Below are positions 26,259 to 34,809 of a stretch of 64,000 nt of DNA, one piece after another (the stretch's first letter is position 1; each line of letters starts with the position of its first letter). The notes under the pieces were generated by a model that made no database searches, had not been told where the DNA came from, and was given only the letters and a program-made list of their open reading frames with translations. Source of the stretch: a virus. Where the stretch lies: positions 250,001 to 314,000 of IMG/VR virus record IMGVR_UViG_3300020469_003050; one strand, given 5' to 3'. A program made the position numbers and the translations under genes.

Positions 26259-27192
26259 AGAGTTATATGCTTTGCCAGGTGCGGCAAGTAATTTTATTTC
26301 ATACATGGCATTATATGGAGAACCCACAGACCTTGGTATAGTAGGACAGAAACACAACGTATCAAATGAATATGATATATGGAGAGAGAAATCAAAATTC
26401 GTATTTACTGAGAACTTACAAAGATTAACTGTAAAGCGGATGCATCTTGAAGGAAAAAAGCATTGTTGGCATTGTGGGTTTCCAAATAATACTACATACA
26501 AGTATGGCAATTCTTTGGGTATGTGGTTACAGGATAAGTTGAGACATGAATATCCTAAGCAATGGGGAAAATGTCAGGCTTTCTTAGCAGGCAAAAAACC
26601 ATGGTTTGAAGACTTTGTAGAAAAATACAAAGATGAACCTAACCACAGTGATAGAGTAGATTTTCTCAAGTATCATTGGGATCTTATAGGAATTTATGAT
26701 GTTACAATGTACATAACATCATTTTTAGGATACGAAGATGAAATGGATAAGTGGATTGCTAAATGTATAAATTTACGATATGCGATTGCTATAGATGTAG
26801 GACTTGAACCATATGTTATTACTCACTTTCACCCATTAACTCAGTTTAAGTATTTAAAAATGCCTGATGCAATTAAATTCGATACAATGGCAATTAGCAT
26901 AGACAAAGATGAAGACATAGAATTAGTTAATGCAATACATTACAGAAAGAGACCAGAAGTAGTAATCATTGACGAAATGAATAAACTTAGTATTGCTAAT
27001 AAAAAGTTTTCAGATAGGAGTATAGATTATAGAGATTTGTTCATCGAACCTAAAAAAGAATCGATAAGAGAATTATATGATTTTTTTGATAATGTAGAGT
27101 TATTTGATTCTAAACCAAATTATATAATCAGTAAATTCAAGTCTTACCATGAAATAAACTTAGGGTTATTAGAAGATGCAAAAAGTAGATAA
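26242..27192 (+). CDS. GAG-N-F paralogue 2
   Basis: 316 aa from ATG 26242 (the frame is open to 26182 inside gene 1). N-terminus LPGAASNFISYMALYG keeps the motif but lacks the Lys of gene 1. A CWHCGFP pair of cysteines near 75 is unique to this copy. C-terminal YRDLFIEPKKESIRELYDFF aligns by eye with the neighbours. Overlaps both neighbours. Confidence 0.6.
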   Translation: MPQKFKELYALPGAASNFISYMALYGEPTDLGIVGQKHNVSNEYDIWREKSKFVFTENLQRLTVKRMHLEGKKHCWHCGFPNNTTYKYGNSLGMWLQDKLRHEYPKQWGKCQAFLAGKKPWFEDFVEKYKDEPNHSDRVDFLKYHWDLIGIYDVTMYITSFLGYEDEMDKWIAKCINLRYAIAIDVGLEPYVITHFHPLTQFKYLKMPDAIKFDTMAISIDKDEDIELVNAIHYRKRPEVVIIDEMNKLSIANKKFSDRSIDYRDLFIEPKKESIRELYDFFDNVELFDSKPNYIISKFKSYHEINLGLLEDAKSR

Positions 27193-28213
27193 CTTAAGGT
27201 TATTAATAGTAGGTGCTGGAGCTGGTAGTAATTTTATTGCATCTAGGCTAATTGATGGACAAACCGATGATGCGAAAGAATCAGATTTAAATAATGAGTA
27301 CCGTGCAAACAGAGAGTATGGTGGAATAAGAAATACAGTAAAAAATGAAGTCAAACATATGTCAGGAGAAGTATTTGACTTCAAAGAAAATGAACGATAT
27401 CAGATTCTTATAGATGGAATATTAAAATCTAAATTTCCAACTGCGTTAGAACTTAGCAGAAAAGTAAAGAAACCTAAGTTATTATCAAGTATTATAAATG
27501 TCATAAATCTAATGAGTAGATGGGATGGAGAAAAATTCTTAGATAAACCTCAAGCAGGTTATATAACATTAACTAACAGAATAAAACGTCAGTGGAGATA
27601 TAATCTTTTTTGGAGACAACCACATTTTTGGTTTGAAAAAATTGAAATGTATATGGCTAATTTTGAAAAATGGACTAGGGAAAATAAACATAAAAGTAAT
27701 ATGTCAATATTGCTTACTGATGATTATAAAAGAACTAAAGAGTTTATAAGCAAATGGAATATGTTGGCTTGGGAAGTGCATAAGATAGAAAATCAACCTT
27801 TGACTTCTATAGAGCATTACTTGCCTTTGTTTATGGATAAGAATGTTACGAAAGAGTTATCTAAACTAGTAAATATATGTGTAGTACACGTAGATGATAA
27901 TACTACGGGCTTTGTTACAGATATACTAAATATGAAACATATGACTGAAACTATTAGAGAACAAACAAATTCTGTTAAAGTGATGGGACCAAACTACGAA
28001 GAATTAGAATATGCAGATGTTGTAGTAAGTTATAGAAAGTTGTTTTATGATGCTAGTCCTACAGAAATACGTAAGTTATTTAAGTTTGTGGGTAGGGAAG
28101 AGTATTTTGATAATAATAAAGAAAAAGAAATAAAAGCATTTCACGATTATCATATGAGTAATGTAAACTATTACGTTGATAATTGGGAAGAACTAAGCGA
28201 GGAGATTGTATGA
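27176..28213 (+). CDS. GAG-N-F paralogue 3
   Basis: 345 aa. N-terminal LLIVGAGAGSNFIASRLI and C-terminal YRKLFYDASPTEIRKLFKFV plus FDNNKEKEIKAFHDYH show descent with the two previous genes. The hydrophobic strand before the loop makes a nucleotide- or PAPS-binding P-loop more likely. Overlaps the deformylase start by 4 bp. Confidence 0.6.
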   Translation: MQKVDNLRLLIVGAGAGSNFIASRLIDGQTDDAKESDLNNEYRANREYGGIRNTVKNEVKHMSGEVFDFKENERYQILIDGILKSKFPTALELSRKVKKPKLLSSIINVINLMSRWDGEKFLDKPQAGYITLTNRIKRQWRYNLFWRQPHFWFEKIEMYMANFEKWTRENKHKSNMSILLTDDYKRTKEFISKWNMLAWEVHKIENQPLTSIEHYLPLFMDKNVTKELSKLVNICVVHVDDNTTGFVTDILNMKHMTETIREQTNSVKVMGPNYEELEYADVVVSYRKLFYDASPTEIRKLFKFVGREEYFDNNKEKEIKAFHDYHMSNVNYYVDNWEELSEEIV

Positions 28214-28725
28214 CTGTATTACAGTTGATAGATGAAAAAGACGAGAGACTAAAACAAGTATGTGCTAAACATGAAATAGATGAAGCTACAGAAAAATTAG
28301 TATATGATATGATTGTAACAATGCAAGAACATGATGGTATAGGACTTGCGGCACCGCAGTTAGGTGTTATGGAACAGATATTTGTAATAGGACACAAAGA
28401 TGCAGGATTTGTTGTTTGTATAAATCCAACTTGGGTTCCTACTACAGATGCTAAGTTAGAAAAGTTTCAAGAAGGTTGCTTAAGTTTTCCTCATCTAGCA
28501 TTGAACATAGAAAGATACAATCAAGTACATTGTACATTTACTAATCTAAAGGGCGAAACACAAACTCGTTTGTTTAATGGTGTATGGGCACAAGCGATAC
28601 AACATGAACACGACCACTTAATGGGTATAACATTTGATAAGAGAGCAAAGACAAGTCAATTAAGTAGAGCATTAGCAATACGTAAAGAGAAACTAAAAAG
28701 AATTAAAAAGAGAAGTAAAGATTAA
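28210..28725 (+). CDS. def: Peptide deformylase
   Basis: 171 aa from ATG 28210 (GAGGAG upstream; ATGA overlap). Removes the formyl group from nascent N-terminal Met. All three motifs are intact: GIGLAAPQ (43-50), EGCLSFP (metal ligand C90) and QHEHDHL (H132, E133, H136). The C-terminus is extended and basic (KLKRIKKRSKD), perhaps for ribosome contact; many marine phage deformylases lack a tail. It joins IF-3 and bS21 as translation-related cargo. Confidence 0.95.
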   Translation: MTVLQLIDEKDERLKQVCAKHEIDEATEKLVYDMIVTMQEHDGIGLAAPQLGVMEQIFVIGHKDAGFVVCINPTWVPTTDAKLEKFQEGCLSFPHLALNIERYNQVHCTFTNLKGETQTRLFNGVWAQAIQHEHDHLMGITFDKRAKTSQLSRALAIRKEKLKRIKKRSKD

Positions 28726-29651
28726 TGGACTATTCCAACTATACATTACTAACCGTAGGGTGTAGTTTTACTTTTGGACAAGGCGCAGTTCCGCATTTCG
28801 ATAAAAGTAAGTCAACTCCTGAGAATAATGAAGCTAGAGATAGATGGCGTAAAGAATGTAACTTACTTTCTTATAGTCAAAGAGTTAAAGAAATAGTAAA
28901 ATTTAAAAAAGTTGTTAACTTGGGTACACCTGCAGGAAGTAATGAACTTGCTTTACTCAATATGAATACTTGGTTGGATAAAAATAAAGGTGAAAATGTT
29001 TTTGTATTATTCAGTTTAGCTGATCCACAAAGAGAAATGTTCTTTACTAAGAATAAAATTAGTAGACAACCAGATGCTTATGGATTAGAAGTATTCAATG
29101 TAAATCACACACAAGGTTTACATCCTAACGTAATAGAAGGTTTCTATACATATATTAATACTGACCTTAATATGACATTTAAGAACTGGATATTTAGAAA
29201 ACAACTAAGTTCAATATTGAGTTATAGAAATTTACCGAACTTAGTATTTCATGCTTATGACCCAATGGATATTAGAATTACTAAATTAAGAAAAATATTT
29301 AAATTAACTGAAGGTACTACGCATTGGCATGATTTAGATATTATATCAGACTTTATACAATGGATGGAAACAATAGAAGATGAACCTACATTTGAAAATT
29401 ATATAAGCATTAACAAAATTAAAGAGTGGGCCCTATCAGAAGACTGGTCTAAAGACCTAAAAAATATAATAAAAATAGAAGATTACTTACAAGCATATTG
29501 TAAAAGAAACAAAAGACACCTCTTTGCACACAAAACACAGTACGGTAACAGAGGAGAAGCATATTCACCTTTCGATAATGCTCATTATAATAAACAAGCA
29601 CATGTGATTTTAGGTGACAAATTGTCGCAAGAAATACACAAAATCAGTTAA
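28725..29651 (+). CDS. SGNH-hydrolase-like protein
   Basis: 308 aa. Starts with a strand and LLTVGCSFTFGQG, where the Ser in GCSFT is the block I nucleophile position; NLGTPAGSNE gives blocks II/III, and near the C-terminus DNAHYNKQAH supplies the D-x2-H pair of block V. Such enzymes act on acetyl or acyl esters of glycans. It starts 1 bp into the deformylase stop. Confidence 0.62.
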   Translation: MDYSNYTLLTVGCSFTFGQGAVPHFDKSKSTPENNEARDRWRKECNLLSYSQRVKEIVKFKKVVNLGTPAGSNELALLNMNTWLDKNKGENVFVLFSLADPQREMFFTKNKISRQPDAYGLEVFNVNHTQGLHPNVIEGFYTYINTDLNMTFKNWIFRKQLSSILSYRNLPNLVFHAYDPMDIRITKLRKIFKLTEGTTHWHDLDIISDFIQWMETIEDEPTFENYISINKIKEWALSEDWSKDLKNIIKIEDYLQAYCKRNKRHLFAHKTQYGNRGEAYSPFDNAHYNKQAHVILGDKLSQEIHKIS

Positions 29652-29708
29652 AAATCAACTAAATACAATAGGGTATTATGATATACCCGCAAAACAAAGG
29701 AGATTAAT

Positions 29709-29870
29709 ATGATGAAATGGATAAAAGATAGAACCAAAGAAAGAACATCATGGGATGGTGCAGTTTGTATAGCACTAGGTCTTATGATTTTATTCATGGC
29801 ACCTCTGGCAAAAATAGCGGCAGGCCTTGCTATTGCATGGGGCGTTTGGACAATCTGGAAATCAGAGTAA
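29709..29870 (+). CDS. Small membrane protein (53 aa)
   Basis: MMKWIKDRTKERTSWDG, then one long hydrophobic segment (CIALGLMILFMAPLAKIAAG). AAAGGAG at 29697-29703 is a good ribosome site. A GGGTAT/ATACCC hairpin (29671-29688) and a degenerate late box (CTAAATAC, ~29659) lie upstream. Below usual length cut-offs. Confidence 0.6.
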   Translation: MMKWIKDRTKERTSWDGAVCIALGLMILFMAPLAKIAAGLAIAWGVWTIWKSE

Positions 29871-29887
29871 GATTGTGAATTTTCTGT

Positions 29888-30106
29888 ATGACACCTGAAT
29901 TCCGAAAAGAAGCATACCGTATGTTTTGGCTCGTAAAGGGCCATCTTGGGTGTCATACGTGGCCAGACGAAGACATTATCAAAATGCATGATAGTTATTT
30001 TGTAAGAAATTGGAGATCCGGATGCGACGGAGCGCCGCATTATGAGAGAGAAGAAGGATTTGAAGAAGCATACGAGGAAATAATTGGAACAGAAAATACC
30101 CCCTAG
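29888..30106 (+). CDS. Hypothetical protein (72 aa)
   Basis: Contains FRKEAYRMFWLVKGHLGCHT and a Glu-rich C-terminus. Overlaps the next gene by 23 bp. No clear ribosome site and no family, but in a packed run of same-strand small genes. Confidence 0.5.
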   Translation: MTPEFRKEAYRMFWLVKGHLGCHTWPDEDIIKMHDSYFVRNWRSGCDGAPHYEREEGFEEAYEEIIGTENTP

Positions 30107-30335
30107 ATTAATACTTTTGTCTGAGTTTTTAGACCAGAGCAAAAGAAAAGAAGATGAAATTCACTTTTATGAAAAGGAACTCAGAAAGATTGAAGAAAAA
30201 CTATATTGGCTACGTAGAGAAAAAAATCTAACAGAAACGATTATCAATATAATCACTCAGGAAAAAGTTGTCGATATTAAAGAAGAAATGGAAAAGCGAT
30301 ACCTAGCAGAAAGAGAAACACAAGAAGATAAATAA
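30084..30335 (+). CDS. Coiled-coil protein (83 aa)
   Basis: Almost wholly charged heptads (SKRKEDEIHFYEKELRKIEE). The frame could start further in; ATG 30084 is taken as the first in frame. No function assignable. Confidence 0.5.
   Translation: MEQKIPPRLILLSEFLDQSKRKEDEIHFYEKELRKIEEKLYWLRREKNLTETIINIITQEKVVDIKEEMEKRYLAERETQEDK
30327..30334 (+). promoter_or_regulatory. Late-type promoter box GATAAATA
   Basis: AAGATAAATAAAAAAG overlaps the stop codon of the coiled-coil gene, 22 bp ahead of 30356; AAAAGGCG is the ribosome site. Confidence 0.6.
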
Positions 30336-30355
30336 AAAAGAAAAAAGGCGAAGTA

Positions 30356-30733
30356 ATGGATTTATTTTTATTCTACCTTGCAGTAAGCGTAATCGTTACT
30401 TCAAGTCTCATCATATATTTTAGAGAACATTTAAGAAAGCAGATTGGCTGGTACTTACTAGGCATGTTGGCCTTTATGGTCATTACAAACTGGAACGAGT
30501 ACTGGTGGATGATGTTTTTTAGTTTGGTAGTATTTTTTCAAGTTCCACCATTTAGTGTGGAAGAAAAACTACTTACAAAGGCCGCTAATTCGGACAACCG
30601 GTTCAAGAGGTGGCAACGGAAGAAAGGAAAGTTTGTACAATTTATAGTATACATTTTATGTATGATATTATTGAGTGCATTCGTTACCTGGATTTCAGGC
30701 GATGGAAATATACATTTCATCTTGATAGGATAG
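30356..30733 (+). CDS. Membrane protein (125 aa)
   Basis: Four hydrophobic helices (~2-22, 32-44, 48-62, 98-114) with a short basic loop RFKRWQRKKGKFVQ. The topology fits a small integral inner-membrane protein; no family recognised. Confidence 0.6.
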   Translation: MDLFLFYLAVSVIVTSSLIIYFREHLRKQIGWYLLGMLAFMVITNWNEYWWMMFFSLVVFFQVPPFSVEEKLLTKAANSDNRFKRWQRKKGKFVQFIVYILCMILLSAFVTWISGDGNIHFILIG

Positions 30734-30736
30734 CTA

Positions 30737-30765
30737 TTGACTCACAATACAACCTATGATATAAT
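30737..30765 (+). promoter_or_regulatory. Sigma70-like promoter, exported peptide
   Basis: TTGACT (30737-30742), 17-bp spacer, TATAAT (30760-30765): the strongest match in the window. Confidence 0.82.
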
Positions 30766-30821
30766 GCAATTAGTATTAATCTAAGAACAGGATTAGTATG
30801 GACTTAACTAAGGAGGATGTT

Positions 30822-31175
30822 ATGAAAACATCAATTATCGGACTGCTAGTCGCAGTCTTTTTTTCTGCAACGGCGTTTGCAGAAGACACAAGTGTATCAA
30901 ATGATATTTCTTGGTCTCTAACATTAGAGAGACAAACAGAAGCAAATGCTAATACAGGCGAACTAATGGGGACTATGGAAGTTTTAGGACTTGATGTTTC
31001 TGCGGGTGGACTGTGGAACATTGATAAATCAGGTGAAGATTTTATTGACTTGAATAAAACGATGTTAAATGTTAGCCACTCGCTTTCTGACCAAGCAAAA
31101 GTGTATCTAAAGAATGACTTTAGTACAGATTGGGACAGAACTGAGTCAACAATAGGTCTACAAATTACGTTTTAA
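30822..31175 (+). CDS. Exported beta-barrel-like protein
   Basis: 117 aa from ATG 30822, which has AAGGAGG; an earlier ATG at 30798 lacks one. A signal peptide is clear (KT, hydrophobic core, AFA cleavage at ~20). The mature part has alternating polar/hydrophobic strands (SWSLTLERQTEAN, KVYLKNDFSTDW) and ends TIGLQITF, with terminal Phe as in outer-membrane porins recognised by BAM. Too short for a full barrel by itself, perhaps oligomeric. A phage protein that changes the host surface, for example for superinfection exclusion, is a reasonable guess. Confidence 0.65.
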   Translation: MKTSIIGLLVAVFFSATAFAEDTSVSNDISWSLTLERQTEANANTGELMGTMEVLGLDVSAGGLWNIDKSGEDFIDLNKTMLNVSHSLSDQAKVYLKNDFSTDWDRTESTIGLQITF

Positions 31176-31179
31176 TTTG

Positions 31180-31210
31180 TTGACAAAAACACCTCTATAG
31201 TGTATAAATA
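31180..31210 (+). promoter_or_regulatory. Dual promoter of tmRNA
   Basis: TTGACA (31180-31185), 17-bp spacer, TATAAA (31203-31208). The same bases extend to TATAAATA (31203-31210), the late box. Both polymerase forms could start at about 31215. Confidence 0.72.
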
Positions 31211-31214
31211 TAGA

Positions 31215-31492
31215 TGTTAACGTTGAAGCAAGTTCAACACTATACAGGACCTGGGGGCAGTACCCAGCAGGTCCACCATAAACACATTATCAGTTTGCAT
31301 TAGTGTGTTTATGATGGGCCTGAACTAGGATCGACTGGTGGTTAATAGGCGAGTGGAGTTAACCGAGTGACTTCGTTATTGGTCAAACACTATAATTGCA
31401 AACGACAATTATCAGCCAGAAATGGCAATGGCGGCCTAATTTAGGCACGTAGGGGTTGGTGACTTGCCTGGCAACAGAAAAGTCACATTTTT
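31215..31492 (+). ncRNA. ssrA: Circularly permuted two-piece tmRNA
   Basis: The acceptor piece comes first: T-arm CTGGG/CCCAG with 7-nt loop GGCAGTA, then CAGGTCC and ACCA ending at 31278. A spacer hairpin follows (31279-31315, TAAACACA/TGTGTTTA), to be cut out. The messenger piece starts at 31316 with GGGCCTG, which pairs over 7 bp with CAGGTCC to rebuild the acceptor stem, and continues with GGATCGACTGG, a tmRNA signature. The tag frame is at 31398. The 3' end has hairpin GTGACTT/AAGTCAC and a T run. This permuted layout is the alphaproteobacterial (and some cyanobacterial) form, so the gene was probably taken from the host lineage. Rescues stalled ribosomes and tags products for ClpXP. Confidence 0.93.
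31398..31439 (+). other. tmRNA tag reading frame
   Basis: Codons from GCA 31398 to TAA 31437-31439 read ANDNYQPEMAMAA. The AND(N) start is typical of alphaproteobacterial tags and the final Ala-Ala is the ClpX degron. Interior YQPEMAM differs from tags I know, which may alter recognition by ClpS/ClpA or SspB adaptors. Confidence 0.92.
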
Positions 31493-31515
31493 ATTTGGGA
31501 GTGGGTTTTTTGTAA

Positions 31516-31854
31516 ATGGCATACGTAGTAACGCAAGATTGTATAAAATGTAAGTATACTGATTGTGTGGAAGTTTGTCCCGTTGATTGCTTTTATGAGG
31601 GCAAAGATACTTTAGTTATTAACCCAGATGAATGTATAGATTGCGGTGTTTGTGAACCCGAATGTCCTGCAGAAGCAATAATTCCTGATACGCATGAAAA
31701 ATTTACAATGCGACTCTACGATATAAATAAAAAGTGGTCAGAACAATGGCCAGTAATTACAGAAAAGCAAGATCCCTTACCTGATGCTGATTCACTAAAT
31801 CCAGCAATGGGATATTCAGAAGATAAGACAAAGTTGTTAGATGAATACGATTGA
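31516..31854 (+). CDS. fdxA: FdxA-type 7Fe ferredoxin
   Basis: 112 aa. [14 protein letters not shown] (C9, C12, C17, C21) and [12 protein letters not shown] (C40, C43, C46, C50) bind a 3Fe-4S and a 4Fe-4S cluster. C25 and the [11 protein letters not shown]-terminal extension are as in the alphaproteobacterial FdxA family. Small soluble electron carrier. It lies 24 bp after the tmRNA terminator without an obvious ribosome site of its own except GGGAGTGGG. The end overlaps the next gene. Clearly host-derived; its partner enzyme in the phage is unknown. Confidence 0.95.
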   Translation: MAYVVTQDCIKCKYTDCVEVCPVDCFYEGKDTLVINPDECIDCGVCEPECPAEAIIPDTHEKFTMRLYDINKKWSEQWPVITEKQDPLPDADSLNPAMGYSEDKTKLLDEYD

Positions 31855-32740
31855 TGATACTATCTGGAATGAAAGAGGCTGGGAATCAGTTACTTTATCT
31901 TCATTTAATCAGTATAAAGAAATAACAACAAAAGCCGATACAATATCAAAACAAACTACTTGGATTTATAAAGCAACTTTATTAGATATTTGGGAAAATA
32001 TACGAGGAGTTAAAACTTTTTATAAATCACTTGACAATTCTTTCAGACAAAATATTGACGAACTATTTGCTAAAGGCAATAAAGTTTGGAGTAATGCAGA
32101 ATGGCTACAAGAATATTATGCACCTGCTGATTGTTCTTTAGCAGACCATTTGTTAACAAGAATGAGTGCTATGCATTATATGTTAGAAGAATTAAGAAAT
32201 GGTGGAAAGATTAATGACCCTATAAGTTGTTGTTGGTACCCAGATTGGTATATGCCAGGTATACCCGCTGAAAGACAAAAAGTAGAATTACAAAAAATTA
32301 AGAAACTTTATAAAAGTTCGGTTGGTAGATTTTTTATGCATCCTGGAACTACTAGGATATATCTAGCAGGAGTATATAAAGAAGAAGTCGATGTAATTAT
32401 AACAGATTACTCAAATGGAGAATTATATAATCTTTTTCCACAACCTGAAAAACTAAAACATATAAATGATGCCAAAGAGTTTGATGTAACAGGTAGAACG
32501 TTATATTTCTGTTACTCAGGATCTAAATCTCCTTCTCTTAATAAAGGTGACATAATATCGCCACGTACTCATATTAAAGATAAGTACAGAGAGTTATACG
32601 ATGATACTGTAAGAACTAAATTACAATCACCAGGTAATAAAGTTCCTCCTGAGTTTTACGAAAAAAAGAATAATGAAATATTAGTAAATGGAAAAGTAGT
32701 ATTAAGATGTAGTAATAATTTATGGGAATTAGTTTTATGA
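31841..32740 (+). CDS. Tandem paralogue 1 (299 aa)
   Basis: Shares with its neighbour the segments [13 protein letters not shown], a following [10 protein letters not shown] strand and the C-terminal [20 protein letters not shown]. The HPG-x-[ST]-R core is conserved in both and could be an active site. No named family known to me; proteins of this kind occur in modification islands of marine T4-like phages (recollection, not tested). Overlaps fdxA by 14 bp. Confidence 0.6.
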   Translation: MNTIDDTIWNERGWESVTLSSFNQYKEITTKADTISKQTTWIYKATLLDIWENIRGVKTFYKSLDNSFRQNIDELFAKGNKVWSNAEWLQEYYAPADCSLADHLLTRMSAMHYMLEELRNGGKINDPISCCWYPDWYMPGIPAERQKVELQKIKKLYKSSVGRFFMHPGTTRIYLAGVYKEEVDVIITDYSNGELYNLFPQPEKLKHINDAKEFDVTGRTLYFCYSGSKSPSLNKGDIISPRTHIKDKYRELYDDTVRTKLQSPGNKVPPEFYEKKNNEILVNGKVVLRCSNNLWELVL

Positions 32741-33534
32741 AGGAACCTATAATTGTTCATTGGGGTAATAACTATATAAATGTTGAAGATTATCAAACCA
32801 ATGATTGTAAAATAAATGATTGGGAACATTTTGTTGCTTTAACTAATCAAGCAGATGCGATTTCTAAAACTAAGACTTTTATATATAAAGGTTCTATAAG
32901 TTCAGTAGTAAAAGACTTATTGAAATGGGGTGACGATTATGATGAATATTCATCGCATAGATTTAGTCAAGAAATCGAAATGTTGTTTAGAAAATCAGAT
33001 AAAGTTTTAAGTAATCAAGTTGGTCCAATTAAAAGTACAAAAATAAATGCATTTGATTACATACTTGAAACCTTCAGAAAAGGATATACAATTATGGATC
33101 CACTTAATCTTCATTATTTTGGAAACGGTAAACTTACACCACACCCAGGTTATACTAGATTATTGTTTGGAAAGTTATACACAATGAATATTAATTGTAT
33201 AATATATGATTACACTAATGGAAAATTTGTGCAAGATTTTAAAGACATAAATATCTTTACACCAGACGAAACAAACTTTGATATTAGTGAAAGAAGATAT
33301 ATGTTTAGTCACACAGGACAAACTAAAAAACCTAAACAGATACATAAAATGTCTGGCAAGAAAAATGGAGTTAAGTATAGAGAAGTTAATGGCAAAGATC
33401 CAATTCCAAAAGAATTGGGAGATCCTAGATTATATAATCCTCCAAAAATATATATAAAACAAAATAATTTAGTAACAGTAAATGGTAGGAAAGTACTTAA
33501 AAACAATAATGGACTTTGGGAGTTAGTATTATGA
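32737..33534 (+). CDS. Tandem paralogue 2 (265 aa)
   Basis: Starts at ATG 32737 in an ATGA overlap. HPGYTRLLFGKLY, IIYDYTNGKF and the C-terminal VTVNGRKVLK, NNGLWELVL correspond to the first copy, confirming tandem duplication with divergence. Unknown function. Confidence 0.6.
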   Translation: MKEPIIVHWGNNYINVEDYQTNDCKINDWEHFVALTNQADAISKTKTFIYKGSISSVVKDLLKWGDDYDEYSSHRFSQEIEMLFRKSDKVLSNQVGPIKSTKINAFDYILETFRKGYTIMDPLNLHYFGNGKLTPHPGYTRLLFGKLYTMNINCIIYDYTNGKFVQDFKDINIFTPDETNFDISERRYMFSHTGQTKKPKQIHKMSGKKNGVKYREVNGKDPIPKELGDPRLYNPPKIYIKQNNLVTVNGRKVLKNNNGLWELVL

Positions 33535-34082
33535 TAATGACTAAAAAAGATTATGGTTATCCTGTTTGGGTAGTTGAAGAAGTATTTGAAACTAATGTGG
33601 CAGATGATGTATTAAGACAATCAAAAGATTTACCATTTGTTCCAATGGAAGGCAAGAGAACAGATAAAACAGGTAAAAGAAATTGGATGAATCAATATAA
33701 AGGCAAAGAATGGAATTCATTTGAAGAAGTATGTTTATTGTTTGATAGTAAATATATGAAAAAAAAGTTTAGTGACGTTTGTGAAAAAGACTTTACTAAC
33801 TTAGGTACAAGAATAGAATTATGCAAAGATGCAAAAGGAAGTTGGTTGCACAATCACTTTGACGATAAAGCAAAGTTATTTACTTTACAGATTTACTTAA
33901 CAGACACAGATACAAGTACAAGTTTTATGAAGAAAGATACTCCTGCAAGAAAAAATACAGGTTGGTTCTTTGCAAATACAGGAACTGAACTTCATGGACT
34001 AAGTGCTTTGACACAAAATAGAATAAGCATCATTGTTAACTATTGTGATGAATCATGGAGAGATAGGTCTGTAATTGTATGA
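33531..34082 (+). CDS. 2-oxoglutarate/Fe(II) dioxygenase, small
   Basis: 183 aa from ATG 33531 (ATGA overlap). HNHFDD supplies H109-x-D111; the distal site is H155 in TELHGLS with R164 in NRISII. The fold position resembles the prolyl-4-hydroxylase-like phage oxygenases. Coupled to genes on both sides, so it is part of a modification unit 31841-34801. Confidence 0.7.
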   Translation: MIMTKKDYGYPVWVVEEVFETNVADDVLRQSKDLPFVPMEGKRTDKTGKRNWMNQYKGKEWNSFEEVCLLFDSKYMKKKFSDVCEKDFTNLGTRIELCKDAKGSWLHNHFDDKAKLFTLQIYLTDTDTSTSFMKKDTPARKNTGWFFANTGTELHGLSALTQNRISIIVNYCDESWRDRSVIV

Positions 34083-34801
34083 GATATAAAAATAGTAATC
34101 AAAGAACTAAAGACTATCTAGCTAGATTTGACAAAAATAAAGTTTTACAAAACTTGGTAGGTACGGATACGCCTGTAATTTTAGATATTGGTGCTAACAT
34201 TGGTCAAACTGTAGAAAAGTTAAAGATTATATGGGAGAATGCAGTAATACATTCTATAGAGCCTTTACCAGAAGCATATCAGGAACTATACTTAACGAAG
34301 GGCATAATGTCAGATGTATATGTGTATAATCATGCTCTAGGCTCAGTAAATGGTTGGCAAGAGTTTAATGTCAATAAACATCAACCTATGCTTAGTGGTT
34401 TCTATAAGCTAAATGAGAATAGCAAAGATAGTATTGCTATCAATAAACCCGAAAAGGCACATAAGAACTTCTTAGAATCTGAACCCACACAGATACCTGT
34501 TATGACATTAGATACGTTTACAAAGCAACATAACATAGAAAATATAGACATAATTAAGATGGACGTTCAAGGTGCTGAGCCTGAAATACTAGAACATGGT
34601 ATTGAAACATTAAAAAATACACGAATCGTTCTTACCGAACTATCACTATATGATTTGTACGAAAAGCAGTGTAGTTTCTATGATATAGAAAAAACGTTGA
34701 TTCCCTTGGGTTTTGAATTATATGATGTTGCTCATGTCAGCAAAAATCCAATGAATGGTCGTACAGATTGGGTTGATTTAATTTATTTGAAAAAAAGTTA
34801 A
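34079..34801 (+). CDS. FkbM-family methyltransferase
   Basis: 240 aa. SAM-binding motif ILDIGANIGQT, then SIEPLPEAYQEL, a central NIDIIKMDVQGAE (FkbM signature D-V-x-G-x-E) and LTELSLYDLY. FkbM enzymes O-methylate sugars. Last gene before the structured RNA at 34845. Confidence 0.85.
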   Translation: MRYKNSNQRTKDYLARFDKNKVLQNLVGTDTPVILDIGANIGQTVEKLKIIWENAVIHSIEPLPEAYQELYLTKGIMSDVYVYNHALGSVNGWQEFNVNKHQPMLSGFYKLNENSKDSIAINKPEKAHKNFLESEPTQIPVMTLDTFTKQHNIENIDIIKMDVQGAEPEILEHGIETLKNTRIVLTELSLYDLYEKQCSFYDIEKTLIPLGFELYDVAHVSKNPMNGRTDWVDLIYLKKS

Positions 34802-34809
34802 AAAAAGGG

